This document shows positions 34,882-46,528 of a stretch of DNA of 64,000 bases, in pieces. The position numbers and the translations under genes were made by a program. This stretch comes from Molossus alvarezi. Lineage: Eukaryota > Chordata > Mammalia > Chiroptera > Molossidae. Location: assembly GCA_037176705.1 (NCBI GenBank), contig CM073887.1, forward strand, positions 88,360,348 to 88,424,347. The letters run 5' to 3'. The notes below the pieces were generated by a model, which was not told the origin of the DNA, did not search any database, and worked only from the letters and a program-made list of their open reading frames with translations. Numbering within the stretch: the first letter of the stretch is position 1; every line of letters begins with the position of its first letter.

Positions 34882-34989
34882 TGATGAATAAGTCTGCGGT
34901 TTGCTATGGAGGTTCCATGTAAGATAAAGAATCTTCCTATGACCGCCCCCTTCATCGTGGTTGTTGGCCTGTTGCTGCTGCACATAAAA
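34882..34989 (+). promoter_or_regulatory. IL3: IL3 proximal promoter
   Basis: Blocks that I recognise from the human IL3 promoter occur in the same order: an AP-1/CRE-like GATGAATAAGTC (34882), a RUNX-type TGCGGT (34895), CTATGGAGGTTCCATGT (34904), AGATAAAG (34922) and a TATA-like CACATAAAAG (34981-34990). The TATA-like box is 56-61 bases before the ATG at 35045. The human box is remembered as CATATAAG, so the bat version is slightly weaker. Confidence 0.75.
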
Positions 34990-35044
34990 GGCAGGAGGCT
35001 GCCTTGAACACTTCAGAGCACCACGAAGGACCAGGACAAGCAGA

Positions 35045-36741
35045 ATGCACCTTGCTCGCCCAAGAATTAGCAGCCTCCCCGTCCTGCACCTTGTCCTGCT
35101 CCTGCTGGCACACCATATCACGCAGGCACAGGGGATGAACTTGCCTTACTTAAACTACATCAAGGAAATTGAGAAAATCCTGGAGGAGCCTGTGCCTTTA
35201 CAAGTGAGTAGCTGGGATAAGGTTGGCATGGGGCCGGGAAGAGGTGGCAGGTGCTCAGGCCAACGGGACTCACGAGATCTCTCTCTCTCTCTCTCTGCTT
35301 CCACAGAATGACTTGAACTCACATGAGAAATTCGTCCTGAGGGTAAGAGCTCAGCCCTGCACTTGGGTGCACCTGGGTCCCAATCCACCTCCTGCCTGGG
35401 CGACCTCAGACATGTCACACCACTTTGCCTACCCTCAGTTTTTCATCTGTAAATAGGGTGAATCGCAGCTCCCTCAGTGGGGTTTCCGTGAGAGTTAAAT
35501 GGCCCAATGTGCTTATCCAGCAGGTTTCCCCAGCCAGAGCTATAACATGAAAATGTTTTGTTTTAATTACAAAATGAAAAGGCAGCTCTAGATGAACAAT
35601 TCCGAAAGCCTTAAGTTCAGTTTTGGGGGGCCAATCTCTGGACTGGCAGACTGAAATTTCCCCACGAACATGCCTGCTTCCTTCCTTCCCCTTAAAGAAC
35701 TGAGTTATGTTTCTCACCTTGACTAACCCTGGGCATTATCATGGGGAATTATCTCATCTTGTGTGCACGGCATTTCTTGGGTCAAACAAGAGGTTGAATC
35801 TTGAGTTCAGCGGCTGTCTGTATTCTCCCTCTTAGGCACTCACAGTTCACGTGCCTCACCCAACTCCATGCTGGGATCCCTGGGATTTTCCTCTCCACTC
35901 CTAGGAGCTTAATTCAGACAAGGCATTAGCCCTGTTAGCTGCAAGAACGTCCCTTGGCTAGCCCTTGTCTTTGGTAGAGTTTCTTTTGAAAACTGTTTTT
36001 TCCCTAAGTGCAGAAGGACCCACCTAGGCCCTGCAGGCAGCGCGTGGAGCCAGGGGCCACAGTGGGAGAGAGTAGGCCTTGCCTGGGTTGCGTCTATTCC
36101 TTTAGGCCTGTGCCCTTTGGAGCCATAACTTGGGCAAGAAGGGGATGAGAAGGGGCTTGTCCAAGGATGTCCCTGAAAGAATTCTTGGAAAACTGGGGGG
36201 ATGACTTCAACCTGGCCACGGGAAGGACATGCCCCAACTTTCCCCTCTTACATGTATTCTTTGTCCCCTAGAACGAAACCTTTCTGAAGATAAACCTGGA
36301 TACATTCCTGGAGGCTGCCAAAAATTTGACTGATAGGAGAAAGAAAATTGGGGAAAATCTTGAGGTGTGTGAAGCTGTCAGGGACTTTGGGATCTCTGCC
36401 TCGGCCCGTCCTTCCCCTGGGGAAGAGGACAGCGGGCCTGCTCCTTTCGAGGTGAGGCTGACTGTCTGCTTTGGTCTCTTCCCACAGAAATTCAAGGCAG
36501 TGCTACCTAACGCCACGTCCACGGTAAGCTGCCCCCTGAGCTGCCCCTGCGGGTGGTGCTGTCAGCCATGACCTGATGACCCCCAGCCTGTCTTCTGCCT
36601 TCCCACCCAGCCTCATCTAACATCACCTTTCTGGTTTCTTCACAGAAACATCAAATCTATATCATGGAGGGTAACTGGGATGATTTCCGGAGGAAATTGA
36701 AAGCATATATGCAGGCCTTAAAGCGTTTTATTGGTTTCTAG
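35045..36741 (+). CDS. IL3: Interleukin-3 precursor, 5 exons, 139 aa
   Basis: Secreted four-helix cytokine acting on haematopoietic progenitors, mast cells and basophils through its alpha receptor and the shared beta-c chain. Exons: 35045-35203, 35307-35342, 36272-36364, 36488-36523, 36646-36741; every intron is GT/AG and every junction is phase 0, the five-exon IL3 layout. Residues 1-30 form a signal peptide with a hydrophobic core (LPVLHLVLLLLA). Helix A carries the family glutamate (E41, in KEIEKIL). The last exon has the IL3 signature GNWDDFRRKLKAY. N-glycosylation sequons lie at N66, N83 and N104. There is no cysteine anywhere in the 139 residues, so the disulfide of human IL-3 cannot form. 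The usual start codon position reads ATT (35066), and the first ATG is seven codons upstream, with A at -3. IL3 lies upstream of CSF2 in the same orientation, as in other mammals. Identification is confident; start use is inferred. Confidence 0.95.
35350..35515 (+). repeat. MIR-type SINE in IL3 intron 2
   Basis: TGCCTGGGCGACCTCAGACA, TTTTTCATCTGTAAATAGGG and GAGAGTTAAATGGCCCAATG follow the MIR order. It begins within a few bases of the IL3 exon 2 donor site. Confidence 0.65.
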
Positions 36742-36935
36742 AATGTTCGGTTCCACATTCAGATCCCTCTCTGCATCTTCTCACCGCGGAGCCTTGGGCC
36801 ATTAGAAGCAGTAAAACTTCTGAAGACTGTGAGACGTCTCTTACACAGGACTGGGACGATTTCATTTTCTCCTGTGAAGTCAGATGAATTGTTAATTATC
36901 TAATTTCTGAAATGTGCAGCCCCTGTTTGTTCTCA

Positions 36936-37011
36936 TATTTATCCTATTGAGGTTATTTATTTATGTATGTATTTATTAATTACCTTGTGCAATGTGAAAT
37001 ATATTTATTTT
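36936..37011 (+). promoter_or_regulatory. IL3: AU-rich element in IL3 3'UTR
   Basis: Several ATTTA pentamers, partly overlapping, lie 195-270 bases after the IL3 stop codon, with a second cluster at about 37002. This is the instability element typical of cytokine mRNAs, which binds proteins such as TTP to give a short mRNA half-life. Confidence 0.85.
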
Positions 37012-37095
37012 AGCAGAAGAGCCAAGAGGGGGACTGGGGACATAATATGTTCATTTGTACCTCAGGTTTTGAACTAGTTTCTATGCATTTGTGAA

Positions 37096-37101
37096 AATAA
37101 A
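37096..37101 (+). terminator. IL3: IL3 polyadenylation signal
   Basis: AATAAA located 355 bases after the IL3 stop codon and downstream of the AU-rich element. It is followed by a T/G-containing stretch (GCTTTGCTGCC) consistent with cleavage shortly after. Confidence 0.8.
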
Positions 37102-37624
37102 CCACACTGCGAACAACTGCTTTGCTGCCAGGTCTCAGTCTGACTCAGGTCTTAGTAACTCTCTGGCCTGATGCTTTAGCCACCTTCCCCACCCTCCCCC
37201 TGCCCCACCCCTCAGAATCACTGCCACCAGATGAGGCCCAGAACCCACACCCTGGTAAATTGTGTTTTCTTGGGAAGCCAGATTTAGAAAACGTAAATCT
37301 GACCAGGTTGGTCTGATTCTTAATTTTCCCATCCTCAGGGTCTGTGGACCTTGTCCTGACCCTCAGGACAGCACGGAAGGCCTGCTTCCTTCCCTTACTC
37401 CACAGCTACCCGTTCCCTCCACGCTCCAGCCCACAGAAGCACTGTGGCTTCCTAAATGAACCACACACCTGTTTCCTACCCACACTGTCACCTCTGCCTT
37501 GCACGCCCTGATCCTGACTCGGCATGGCCGGTTCCTACCTCAGAGACCAACTTGAACACTGCCTGCCTCTGGGCTGTCCACTACTCAGGTTGGATAGCAC
37601 TACATTTCTTCTGTGACGTGAAAT

Positions 37625-37910
37625 TCATACATTCAGCAGACATTGGCTGAGCACCTGTATGTCAGGCCCTGTGCTGGACCCTGGGGATACGGCAGTAAAA
37701 CTAAACAGATGGAAGGGGTCCAGAGAGGTTGCTTTCGATTGAGTGGTCTGGAAAGGCCTTTCTGAGGAGGTGACATAAATGTTGAAACCTGAAAGACAAG
37801 AAAGTGCCAGCCATGTGGCAATAAGGGAGAGTAGAGCTCTGGACAGAGGGAACAACAGCTGGTGCAAAGATCCAGAGACTGAGATAGGCTGAGAGCATTC
37901 ATGGAGCAAA
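37625..37910. repeat. L2-type LINE fragment
   Basis: CATTCAGCAGACATTGGCTG, TGTGCTGGACCCTGGGGATA and CCTTTCTGAGGAGGTGACAT are typical of old L2-like sequence. Old and non-coding. Confidence 0.5.
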
Positions 37911-38498
37911 GGAAGACCCGTGGCAGGAGGGAACTCTGGGAGGGAGCCCACAACTCTCCCTCGGCCTCTCTCCCTTCTCCTCTCAGCTCCCAGCCCTATG
38001 TCAGTGATGCTGACTGCAGGAGGTGGGGGCTAGTGGGCAGGTCTGACACAGACCTGGAGTGGGACTGTCAGAGGGTGAGGGAGAGATTAGCATAGGCAGA
38101 ATCCATGGCAGGAATGGGGGTGATGGTGGAGGTAACATGGGAGGCGCATGGGCCTTCTCAGATGTTCTGGGGCTCCCATTTCAGTAGTCCAGTCTGCTCC
38201 AGGTTGGACTGGGATGAACATGGACCTGGCCCACTAAGGCCCACCCCAAACCTCAGACCCCACCTCGGGCCAGCACAACCTGGCCCAAGCACAGCCCCGA
38301 GCTGGGGCCTGGAACCAAGTGGTGTTCCATCCCCAGCCAGGTTGGGGCATCTCTACATCATGCTCAGCCACTTGTTGGGAGAGGGCTAATGACTCCCTGA
38401 CTCATTGGGTGCTCACATCTCCCGCTTCAGGCCTGCCCGGTTTATGTCTATTCTCAGAGCCTGCACAGACAGTCCTTGAAGCCAGGTTTATAAGCCCA

Positions 38499-38517
38499 GT
38501 TGCCACAAGGGGGCGGC
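38499..38517 (+). promoter_or_regulatory. Candidate CTCF site between IL3 and CSF2, forward
   Basis: GTTGCCACAAGGGGGCGGC closely matches the CTCF core CCACNAGGGGGCGC in forward orientation, 1.4 kb after the IL3 poly(A) signal. In human a CTCF/cohesin insulator between IL3 and CSF2 separates the two genes. This could be its counterpart, inferred from motif and position only. Confidence 0.6.
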
Positions 38518-40965
38518 AAAGCCCCATGGTCCGAAGGATGGCCACCTGAAGGCAGTGAACCACAGGGGGGCATAGGAGAGTCAAGTTCCCTCCTCTCACT
38601 TGCAAGGAGTCTCCAGCAGAGAGCTGGATTGCCTCAACCAGGAATTTTATTTTAGTTGTAAAAATATTATAATTTTTCCTTGTGAGGGAAATATGAGAGA
38701 CCATATATGCTCTTTAACTGCAAAATTTGGAAATACAGAAAAATAGAGCAAAGAGAAATTGCCTGGAAAGCAAATGCTTAAGGAGAGGAGAAAACTGAGA
38801 GGCATGGCCAGCCTCATGCCACTGTGTGAATCATCCCGCTCCAGGAAGGGGCTCTGCCCTCTCAACCCTGGCCTCAAATCCACACTGGACTCAGTTCAGC
38901 AAGTGCCCTGAGGACCTTCTGTGGTTTGCCCAGGCTGGGGCACTCCTGGCCTGTCCAGTTGGCCCAGCACAGTGTGGTGGTGGCTCTTACGGACAAGGCC
39001 ATGGCTGGAGGTTGTGGATCTTGTCAGAGGTGCTCCCTACAGGAGGTGAGGTGCAGGAGCTTGAGAAAGGAATAGGAATCCATCAGACAGAGAGGTGCAG
39101 AGAAGGGTGCCAGGCAGATGGCACTGGGGGCGAGGGTGTGGAGGTCTGAGAGTTCTGGGTTAGCGGGGGGCAGAGGAGAGTCTAGGCAGTTTATAAGGCC
39201 AGAGTGTGGGTCCTAGGTTGTCAGGTGGAGCAGCCCCCAGAGCTCCCCAGGTCACTGCCTTTGCCCCTGGAGCCAGGCCACGCTTTGGATTTCAGCGTGG
39301 TTCCTTCCCCCATTCCTCCCTCGCTGATCCTGCCTGGCCACGGTGGGAACAGCAAGACCGGACAGCCATGGCCTGCGGAGTGGTGGGTGCACCGCGGGGT
39401 GGAGGTGGGATGGGGCCAGATCGGGGATGGGATGGCTGCGCTGAAAGCTGACAGGAGGAGCCAGGGCAGAGGGAGAGAGATGCTGGAGGAAAGAGGGGCC
39501 AGCTGAGTAGAAGGGGAGCCCTGGGCCCACAGTGAGAGTGTGAGAGGGGCGGAGCTAATGTGGCATAGAGTGGAGGGTTGTGCGACTTGTCACCAGGGGC
39601 CAGGGCCTCAGTTTCCCCCTTGGAAATCTCAGGTTAGGCTAACGGAGGTGAAGATGAATCAGGCAAAGTTGCTGCTGCTCTGCTGCACTGAGCAGAGACT
39701 CAGGGAATCCGCTTGATGACCCGATGAAGTCTATTGTCACCTCCACTTTACATACAGAGAGACAGGCACAAAGAAACAAAGAAAATCCAGAGACTCTGCA
39801 TCCTTAGCCACAGTGCTTTGGCCAGTGCCCACTGAGGCACAGGAGCCTTTTCATTCTGGCCCAGGACCCATCTGGCGCCTCCTAGACTGGACCCAGGCCT
39901 CCAGAGGACCTGCTAGCTCCACAGACTCCTGATTCCAGCCCCAGGGACAAGCAGCCCGGCCTCGGTGCCTCGGCTCCATCCTCCATGCACCAAACCACTG
40001 TATGTTCATTGTCAAAGTCCTCTACATGCCAGCTGTCCTTCCTCCCACCCAGCATGGTCCCCATACACACACACTGGGGCTTAGAGCCACAGCTTGGCAC
40101 CTGCGTTCCTGTCCATGTGTGCCCCATCCCACACGGCATGGAGTTCTGAGAGAGGGATCACGGGCTCGCAGCCATCACCTGACTTGCCTACAGTCAGGGC
40201 CTCCTCCCTTCCACCCACCTCCTCAAAGGCCCCAGGCTCGACTTGCACCCCCAGCCTTGGCTCATGCTGTGACGCATCTATTTCCCTCCCATGAGCACTC
40301 CTCGCCCCTGGGGGTCCATGGAATCCTAGTCTGAGGCCTCTCACTCCTGCAGACAGGTGCCCTCTACCCTGGCTGCCCCTGGGATTCTTTTAGCCGACAC
40401 TGGGGAGTGCTTGGCTCTGCCCTGCCCGGGAGGGCACATGGGCTGTGCCAGAAACCACGCAGGTGCAGCCAAGAACAGCAGACTGTGACAATGAACATGT
40501 GCTCTGAGGGGGCTGTGTCCGGAGGCATGGGGAGGGAGGCCCCTTGGAGCGAGAGAGAAGGCATGGTCAGGGCAGGTTCGAGGGACAGTCAGAGCTCAGA
40601 GTTGTAGGAGCACCTGGGAGTGTGGAGTGGGCTGCTGGGCTATGGACTCAGAGCACAGGGAGTGAGAACCCACACCGGGCGCTGCTGGTGGGTGTTCTTT
40701 CCTCCTCGTTCCACAGACTCTGCCTTGATCCCTGTGGGCCAGGCTGAGCCCTCGTGAGCTTGAGTAATGAAACAATGGACAGCCAATGCTGCCCCTCAGA
40801 AGGACTGTGAATCTTGGATCAGGGCTCATCCGCATCCGTGGGCAACTCCTTGCTCTCCTCAGGCTCAGGGCTGGACTCAATGGCACTAGTTTATAAGCCT
40901 GGGACTACCTCCTTCCAGCCAGGATGGGAGTCCCATGGCTTGGTATTCTTAGTTGGCTCTTTCCA

Positions 40966-40993
40966 GGAAAATCCACGTGACTGAGTCATTTCC
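40966..40993. promoter_or_regulatory. Candidate composite NFAT/AP-1/E-box element
   Basis: GGAAAATCC (40966), CACGTG (40974), a consensus AP-1 site TGAGTCA (40982) and TTTCCC are packed into 28 bases midway between IL3 and CSF2. Adjacent NFAT and AP-1 sites are typical of inducible T-cell enhancers in this locus. Prediction from motifs only. Confidence 0.35.
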
Positions 40994-41174
40994 CAGTCAG
41001 CCGACCTTAGCTCATCCAGGCTGCCCAACAGGGTTTGCCTCCTGGGGTTGGGTGTGGGAGGTGTTGGGGCACTGGGGAGGGGTCATCACAGGCAGCCCCC
41101 ATCAGGGAAGCCTAAATCCACCCTCACTTCCAGGGCATGAGAAGGTTCTGGAGACTGATCCAGACCCCAGCAAT

Positions 41175-41437
41175 CTCTTTCCTTCCTTCCTTCCTTCCTT
41201 CCTCCTCACCTGAATATATTGTTCCATTAATTTTTAGATAGAGTGGAAGGGATGAAGGGATATAGAGAGAGAAACATTGATGTGAGAGAGACACATCAAT
41301 TGGTTGCCTCCTGCACAATCCCAACTGGGGCTGGAGATCTAACCCACAACTGAGGTACGTGCCCTTGACTGGGAATCGAACCCGTGGCTCTTTGGTTTAT
41401 CAGCTGACACTCGAACTGCTGAGCCAAACCAGCTAGA
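41175..41437 (-). repeat. Ves-related SINE, reverse
   Basis: (CTTC)n tail (41180-41202), CTCCTCACCTGAATATATTG, GAGAGAGACACATCAATTGG and a tRNA-like head ending AAACCAGCTAGAGC. Diverged, so an older copy. Confidence 0.82.
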
Positions 41438-44337
41438 GCCACTCTCCTTTCTTATGGAAGGGAGACTGAGGCTGGGGTGGGTGGGTACAGTACCCAGTCA
41501 GTCAAAACAGAAAAGTCCCCTCCATGTGTCCCAGCACTCCCCAACAACTTACAAGGCCACCTCCGTGTGGAGATGAGAACACTGGAGCTCAGAGGTGGGA
41601 GTCACAGCCCCAGGTTCTGCAATGAGGAGTGGCCAAGCTTGAAGGCAGGCCTATCAGCCCCAACCCTGCATTCATCACAAAGGGAGATGCTGTGCCCCCA
41701 GGAGGCTACGCAGGGGACTGGGCACACCCCTACTGGGACAAGGCTGAGAGAGTGGGAATGAGTGTGTGTTAGGGAGAGAAAGTTATGAGTTGGTTGTCCT
41801 AGGGCTGGAAGGAGAAATTCCCAAGGGCCCCCTCCAGCCATTCAGAGACACTTTGTGGACCACCTCCCCCAGCAAACCCCTTTATCAGTCCTGCTGGGCC
41901 CTCAGCCTAAGTGGTAAGGGGTGACTGTCACCTCTGGAGGGGCTGGGGGCCCCTGGGGGAGATGCTGGAAGAAGGTGGGGCTCTGTCCAGAGGCAGAGGT
42001 ACCTAACAGGGAGCAGAGGCAGCCTCTAGGCTCAAGGCCGCAGCCCTCTGAGACCCGAGGAACCAGAAGCCAGAGATGTGCCTACGGAACAGGGCCCCGG
42101 GGGAGTCCAAGGGATCCTGGCACTTCAGAAAGTCCTGAAGGAAGCTCGTTCCAGAACCCCCGTCCTGCCCAGAATGTAACCCCCACATCTGCAACCTTAA
42201 TCCTGGCCCATCCGCTCCAGAGGGAGCCAGGTGTAGGAGCTGAGCATGGGTCCCAGGCTCTCACCCAGCACCTTGGCCTGGACTCCGGTCTGACAGAGCG
42301 GGTGGGGGGGCACCCTCAAGATTTTGGGTTGTAAAGGCTTCTGGTCTAATGATTTCTCCCCCTTTAATTTTTTATGCAGCCCTCAATAGCAGACAAAGGT
42401 AGTGGCCCCTTCTGGGTACCCGATGACAGTTATAGCTGGGGATGAGGGCAAGGTACAGAGACTCACAGGTAGGGGATGCATTTCCAGCCATGGAGGGAGT
42501 ACTCGGGGAGGCAGGTGGGAGGCACAGGGCCTTGTGGTAGGCAGGCCTGCACCCATCCATGGGGTGTCATTGACTTGAGTGCAGTTGCTGGATTCTGGGA
42601 AAACAGCAAGGAAGCCCTAAGAACCAAGGAATAAAGTGAAAAAGGAGTACTTATCACCCTTGGCTCGGCTTTAAAAGTTGGCATCTCGGGGCGCTACCCA
42701 AGGCCTGAATCGTGTCCAGCCCTCTGGTGTTGGGAACTTGCTCTTCATCAATGACTTCCAAATGCCTGGGCCCTGACCTCTCCCTGGCCTCTGGGCCCAT
42801 GTCCCACATCTGACAGAATCTTCCTGGAGGTCCTGGCCTCCCAAACTTGCCACATCCAGTCCAGTTTGGACTGACTTCCCCAACCTTCCTGCCACTTTGG
42901 GCCTCCCCCCTCGCAGCAAAAGGCCTCACGGCCAGAGACTCCTTGCACACGTCCTGCCTCGAGCCCACATCACCACCGCGTTCCCTCATGGCCTTCTCTG
43001 AACTTTGTTTACTCCATGACCACCCCATCCTGACTGTTCATTCTAGGTGCACATCTTGGTTGGTGTCCTTAACACCATGCATATGAGTCGGGGCCTTGTC
43101 CTCCCTGTCCCCTACCTAAAGTGACCACCAGATGTGAGCTCTGAATGCAGGGTGCTGCGAGGTGGGACATACGTGGCGGGCCTTCCTGAAGGCTTGGCTA
43201 TGTGGATGCATGGTTGGGAGTAAACCAGCCTCAGATCCTCCCAGACCAGTCAGGACTCACCAGTCCCAGGATCTGGGGACACTCAGTGGGCAGGACCAGA
43301 ACTGGGGTTTGGCCTTACAGCCTGGCCTTTTGAAGTTGCACCTCTGGGGACCTGGACAGAGGAGATGCGGGAGGGGTCAGTCTGGAGCTGCTAGTATGAA
43401 GGCCAAATATGTTGCTTCATGTGTCTTGGGTGGCCTGGAGTGACCTGAGCCCCTCAGAGAAAGATGAGCCACTCATGGTGCTGTCCCTGCACTGGGATCT
43501 CGTAAGAGTGATGAGGAACCCATGAGACCCAAATCTGACTGGAGGCGGGCTCTCCACCTCACCATGTCTAGAAAGGTACTATCTGGGGCTGGGGCTGGGG
43601 CTGGGGCTGGGTGAGGGGCAGCTGCCCCTGGACATTTCAGCAAGGCTGAGTCCTCTACCCAGTTTTGGCTTCAGACACCTCCCAACGTGGTGGTGAGAGG
43701 AGAGGAAAGGTCGAAGCACTGCCTCCTGCTTGGGAGGATTCCCCACAAAGTTTCCTGGGACAGCCAAAAGTTTCCTCTGTGAGGCAATAATAATTAAACC
43801 CATTGTACAGATGAGGAAGCAGAGGATCAGGGAGGAGAAATTTTTTTAGGCTACTCAGGAATCAGTAGTGGAGAGCCCAAGCCTGAGACAGAGAGAAACC
43901 TGGGTAGCCCGCTCTGCTGTGGAAATTCTTCCTTTGGCCTCCAGGCTTCCTGGGGACAGTTACAGGTCACCTAGATTCCCTGCCAACACCTGGAGGAGTC
44001 TCCCTTTACAGCTGTACTGAGGGGGATTTCCCTCTGCCAGTCTAGCCAGGTCACTGGCACTTCCTGGCTTTCTGATCCCTGAGAGAGTAGAAGACACTGG
44101 GGAGGCAGGGATGGATGTGGGCTCAGGTACTCTCTCTTCATCACTGACTGCGTGGACTGGGTGGGCCACCAGTGCAAGAGCCCCCAGCAAAGGGTGGAAG
44201 GCTCAGGAAGAGTGAGGTCAGCTGAGATGCCTGTGCAGATGTCCTGCGGGATGTGAGGCCCGTTTCCTCCCCGTGTGATACCCTCTTTGTGATAAGGATC
44301 CTGGGGTGGCCACAAGACCCTGTTTTCTCTAGAGCCC
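41438..44337. other. IL3-CSF2 intergenic DNA, distal half
   Basis: No coding gene. A short GGGGCT tandem (43584-43609) and a MIR piece (43790-43880, with GTACAGATGAGGAAGCAGAG) are the only clear features. Confidence 0.4.
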
Positions 44338-44590
44338 GTGGGAGGGAAATTCACGGGAAACCCTTTCCATAGATTTCCTTTTGGTCCTGTGGAAAGGGGG
44401 CCAAAGAGGAGTCACACTGCCCATCACGGTCCTGTCCCCACCCTCCCACAGTCCCCCGGGGCCCCTGAGTCAGCATACCCGCTAGATGATATCACTGCCA
44501 CTTTCCATGCGGTGCAATCTAGGAATGCCTGCCCCTGTCATGGCCTCAGCCCTGATGTCATGTTTCCAGAAGAAAGATGTGTGGCTGCCC
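44338..44590. promoter_or_regulatory. Candidate CSF2 upstream enhancer
   Basis: The block is centred 3.2-3.3 kb before the CSF2 ATG, the position of the known inducible GM-CSF enhancer. It holds repeated GGAAA/TTTCC NFAT-type motifs (about 44345, 44355, 44364, 44375, 44391, 44501, 44565), a consensus AP-1 site TGAGTCA inside CCCCTGAGTCAGCAT (44464-44478) and a GATA-like AGATGAT (44483). The AP-1 block resembles a site I remember from the human enhancer. No gene overlaps it. Confidence 0.55.
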
Positions 44591-44949
44591 ACGAACCTCA
44601 TCGCCAAACCCATAGATTCTGTCCTTAATGTGCTGACTTCGGCGCCCGTTGAGCACGCTGTTGGCACAGATCGCTGCCGTGGCTCCTGTGCCCCTCCTGT
44701 CCTGTCTCCCAGGGCCTTGGCCACTGGCAGCCTTTTGACCAGCTATCAGGCCCCTGCTCCTGTCCTACCTTCAGTCAGCCCTTCTTCCGAACAACCCTCT
44801 GTGGTCTTGTTGGTCGCTTGGACACGGACTGTTCACAGGTCTGTTCTTGCACATGCAGCCTCTGAGTTGCTGGACCTTTTGTGGGCTGTTGGACAGTGGT
44901 TCTAGCTCGTCTTACTATATCCAGAGGCACCCTTTTGGTTAATCTTGCT

Positions 44950-45072
44950 CCTCCATTGATAGAGTCACAAAGTCCATAAAGGCAGGACCCTGTCTGTTTT
45001 CTACCATTCTTGGGTTCTTCTCCCCTGCTGGGAACATAGTAAGTGCTCAGTGAATACTAAATGAATGAATCC
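44950..45072 (+). repeat. L2-type LINE 3' end
   Basis: AAAGGCAGGACCCTGTCTGT followed by GGGAACATAGTAAGTGCTCA and ATACTAAATGAATGAAT is the usual end of an L2 element. It lies between the candidate enhancer and CSF2. Confidence 0.7.
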
Positions 45073-46261
45073 ATCACATCACCAAGTCCTGTCAAATTCT
45101 ACCTTCTAAACCTCTCTGAAGCCTGCTTCGTCTTAACCACACATGTTCCCCAACCCTCTGCCTCTCTGTGCCTTGAGTGCCCGCTCCCCCTCCCACAACC
45201 CGACTTGCCCACCTACTCTACTTGCCCTTTGAGGATGGGCTGGGAGGCAGCATCTCCCAGGAAGCATTCTTGTGCCCGTAAACCCCCAAACCGGAAGAAG
45301 TGTTTTCCTTGGGATCCCTCAGCTCTGAACTCCCCCCATCCCAGCCTGTACCACACAGTGGGAGTGTCCACTGCTGCCTGTTCACCCCACCAGGCAGAGT
45401 CTCCAGGGCCAGATGTGAGGGACAGTGGGAAGTCCCCTTTCCCTCCTTCCCAGAACAGGGCCTGGTGCTGATTGGAGAAGTTTGTTGACTAACTATCAAC
45501 TCATTTCCTGGAGAAAAGCGACCTTCCACCTCAGGGGGCCAGTTCTCTGCCTCCCTGGCCACTAGCTTAGTCGCTGACCGTGACCCCTACACCCACCACT
45601 GAACCTCTGGGGCACTGTCGGACACAGACCTCCGCTCTGTGTGGCATCGAGTGTCCTTGAGTGTCCTTGTGCCCCCTGACAGCTCCTTGGAAAGGGCCAA
45701 GCACAGTCCCATAGGAGGAAGGGCCAAGGCCTGGACATGCCATACGCTCACCTCCAAAATGGCCTCTGGGAATGTTCTGTCAGGCTCAGAAGGCAGGGCT
45801 GACCTCATGGTGTGTCCCAGATCCTGGTGGGAACCCCAGTGGGGTCAGCAGGACTAAGGCCTGGCTCTCCTGTGCAAGGGCAGCAGGGAAACTTTCCAGG
45901 GCTGGGGGCCTAGGCCACAGTACTCAGACTATGAGTTCTACCTGCTGTCGACGGCTGTTCACTGAGCCCAGCGGAATGCCCTGGCCTGTATCTGACCCCG
46001 TCAGGCTAGGCCAAATAAGCCTCTGGGGCCCAGAAACATCACACTCAGTGTGGGGAGCTTCACCCATATCAGAGTGGCACCTGCAGAGGCATGAGGGCTC
46101 ACCCAGATGACCTCATGTCAAATATGCACCCTCAATGCACTGTACGTACAGGCACGTCCAACCACATGGGCACACAGATACTCAGAAGCGTATCCATGTG
46201 GAAGGACCCACACCCTGAGGCCATGAAACTCAGCATGGGCAGCAAATACAAGTGGGTGCTG

Positions 46262-46528
46262 TCCTGGGCGGTTGGGGGATGGGTGGAAAAGGTGAAGGGG
46301 AATAAGAGGTACAAATTTCCAGTTATAAAGTAAGCCATGGGATGTAATATACAGCATAGGGAACATAGTCAATAATATTGTAATCATTTCAGAAGGTGCC
46401 AGATAGGTACTAGACTTAGTGTGGTGATCACATCATAGGGCGTATAAATGTCCAATCACTATATATTGCACCTCTGAAACTAATACAATATTATATGCCA
46501 ACTATACTTTAATTAAAAAAAAAAACTA
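46262..46528 (+). mobile_element. L1 3' end fragment
   Basis: GGGATGGGTGGAAAAGGTGA, then TGTAATATACAGCATAGGGA, GTGGTGATCACATCATAGGG and ATGCCAACTATACTTTAATT followed by an 11-base A tail. A 5'-truncated L1 insert, 1.2 kb before CSF2. Confidence 0.75.

Larger units (their letters stand above)
37911..41174. other. IL3-CSF2 intergenic DNA, proximal half
   Basis: No coding gene. It holds the forward CTCF-like site (38499) and the NFAT/AP-1 cluster (40966). A weak MIR piece lies near 39715-39800. Confidence 0.45.
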
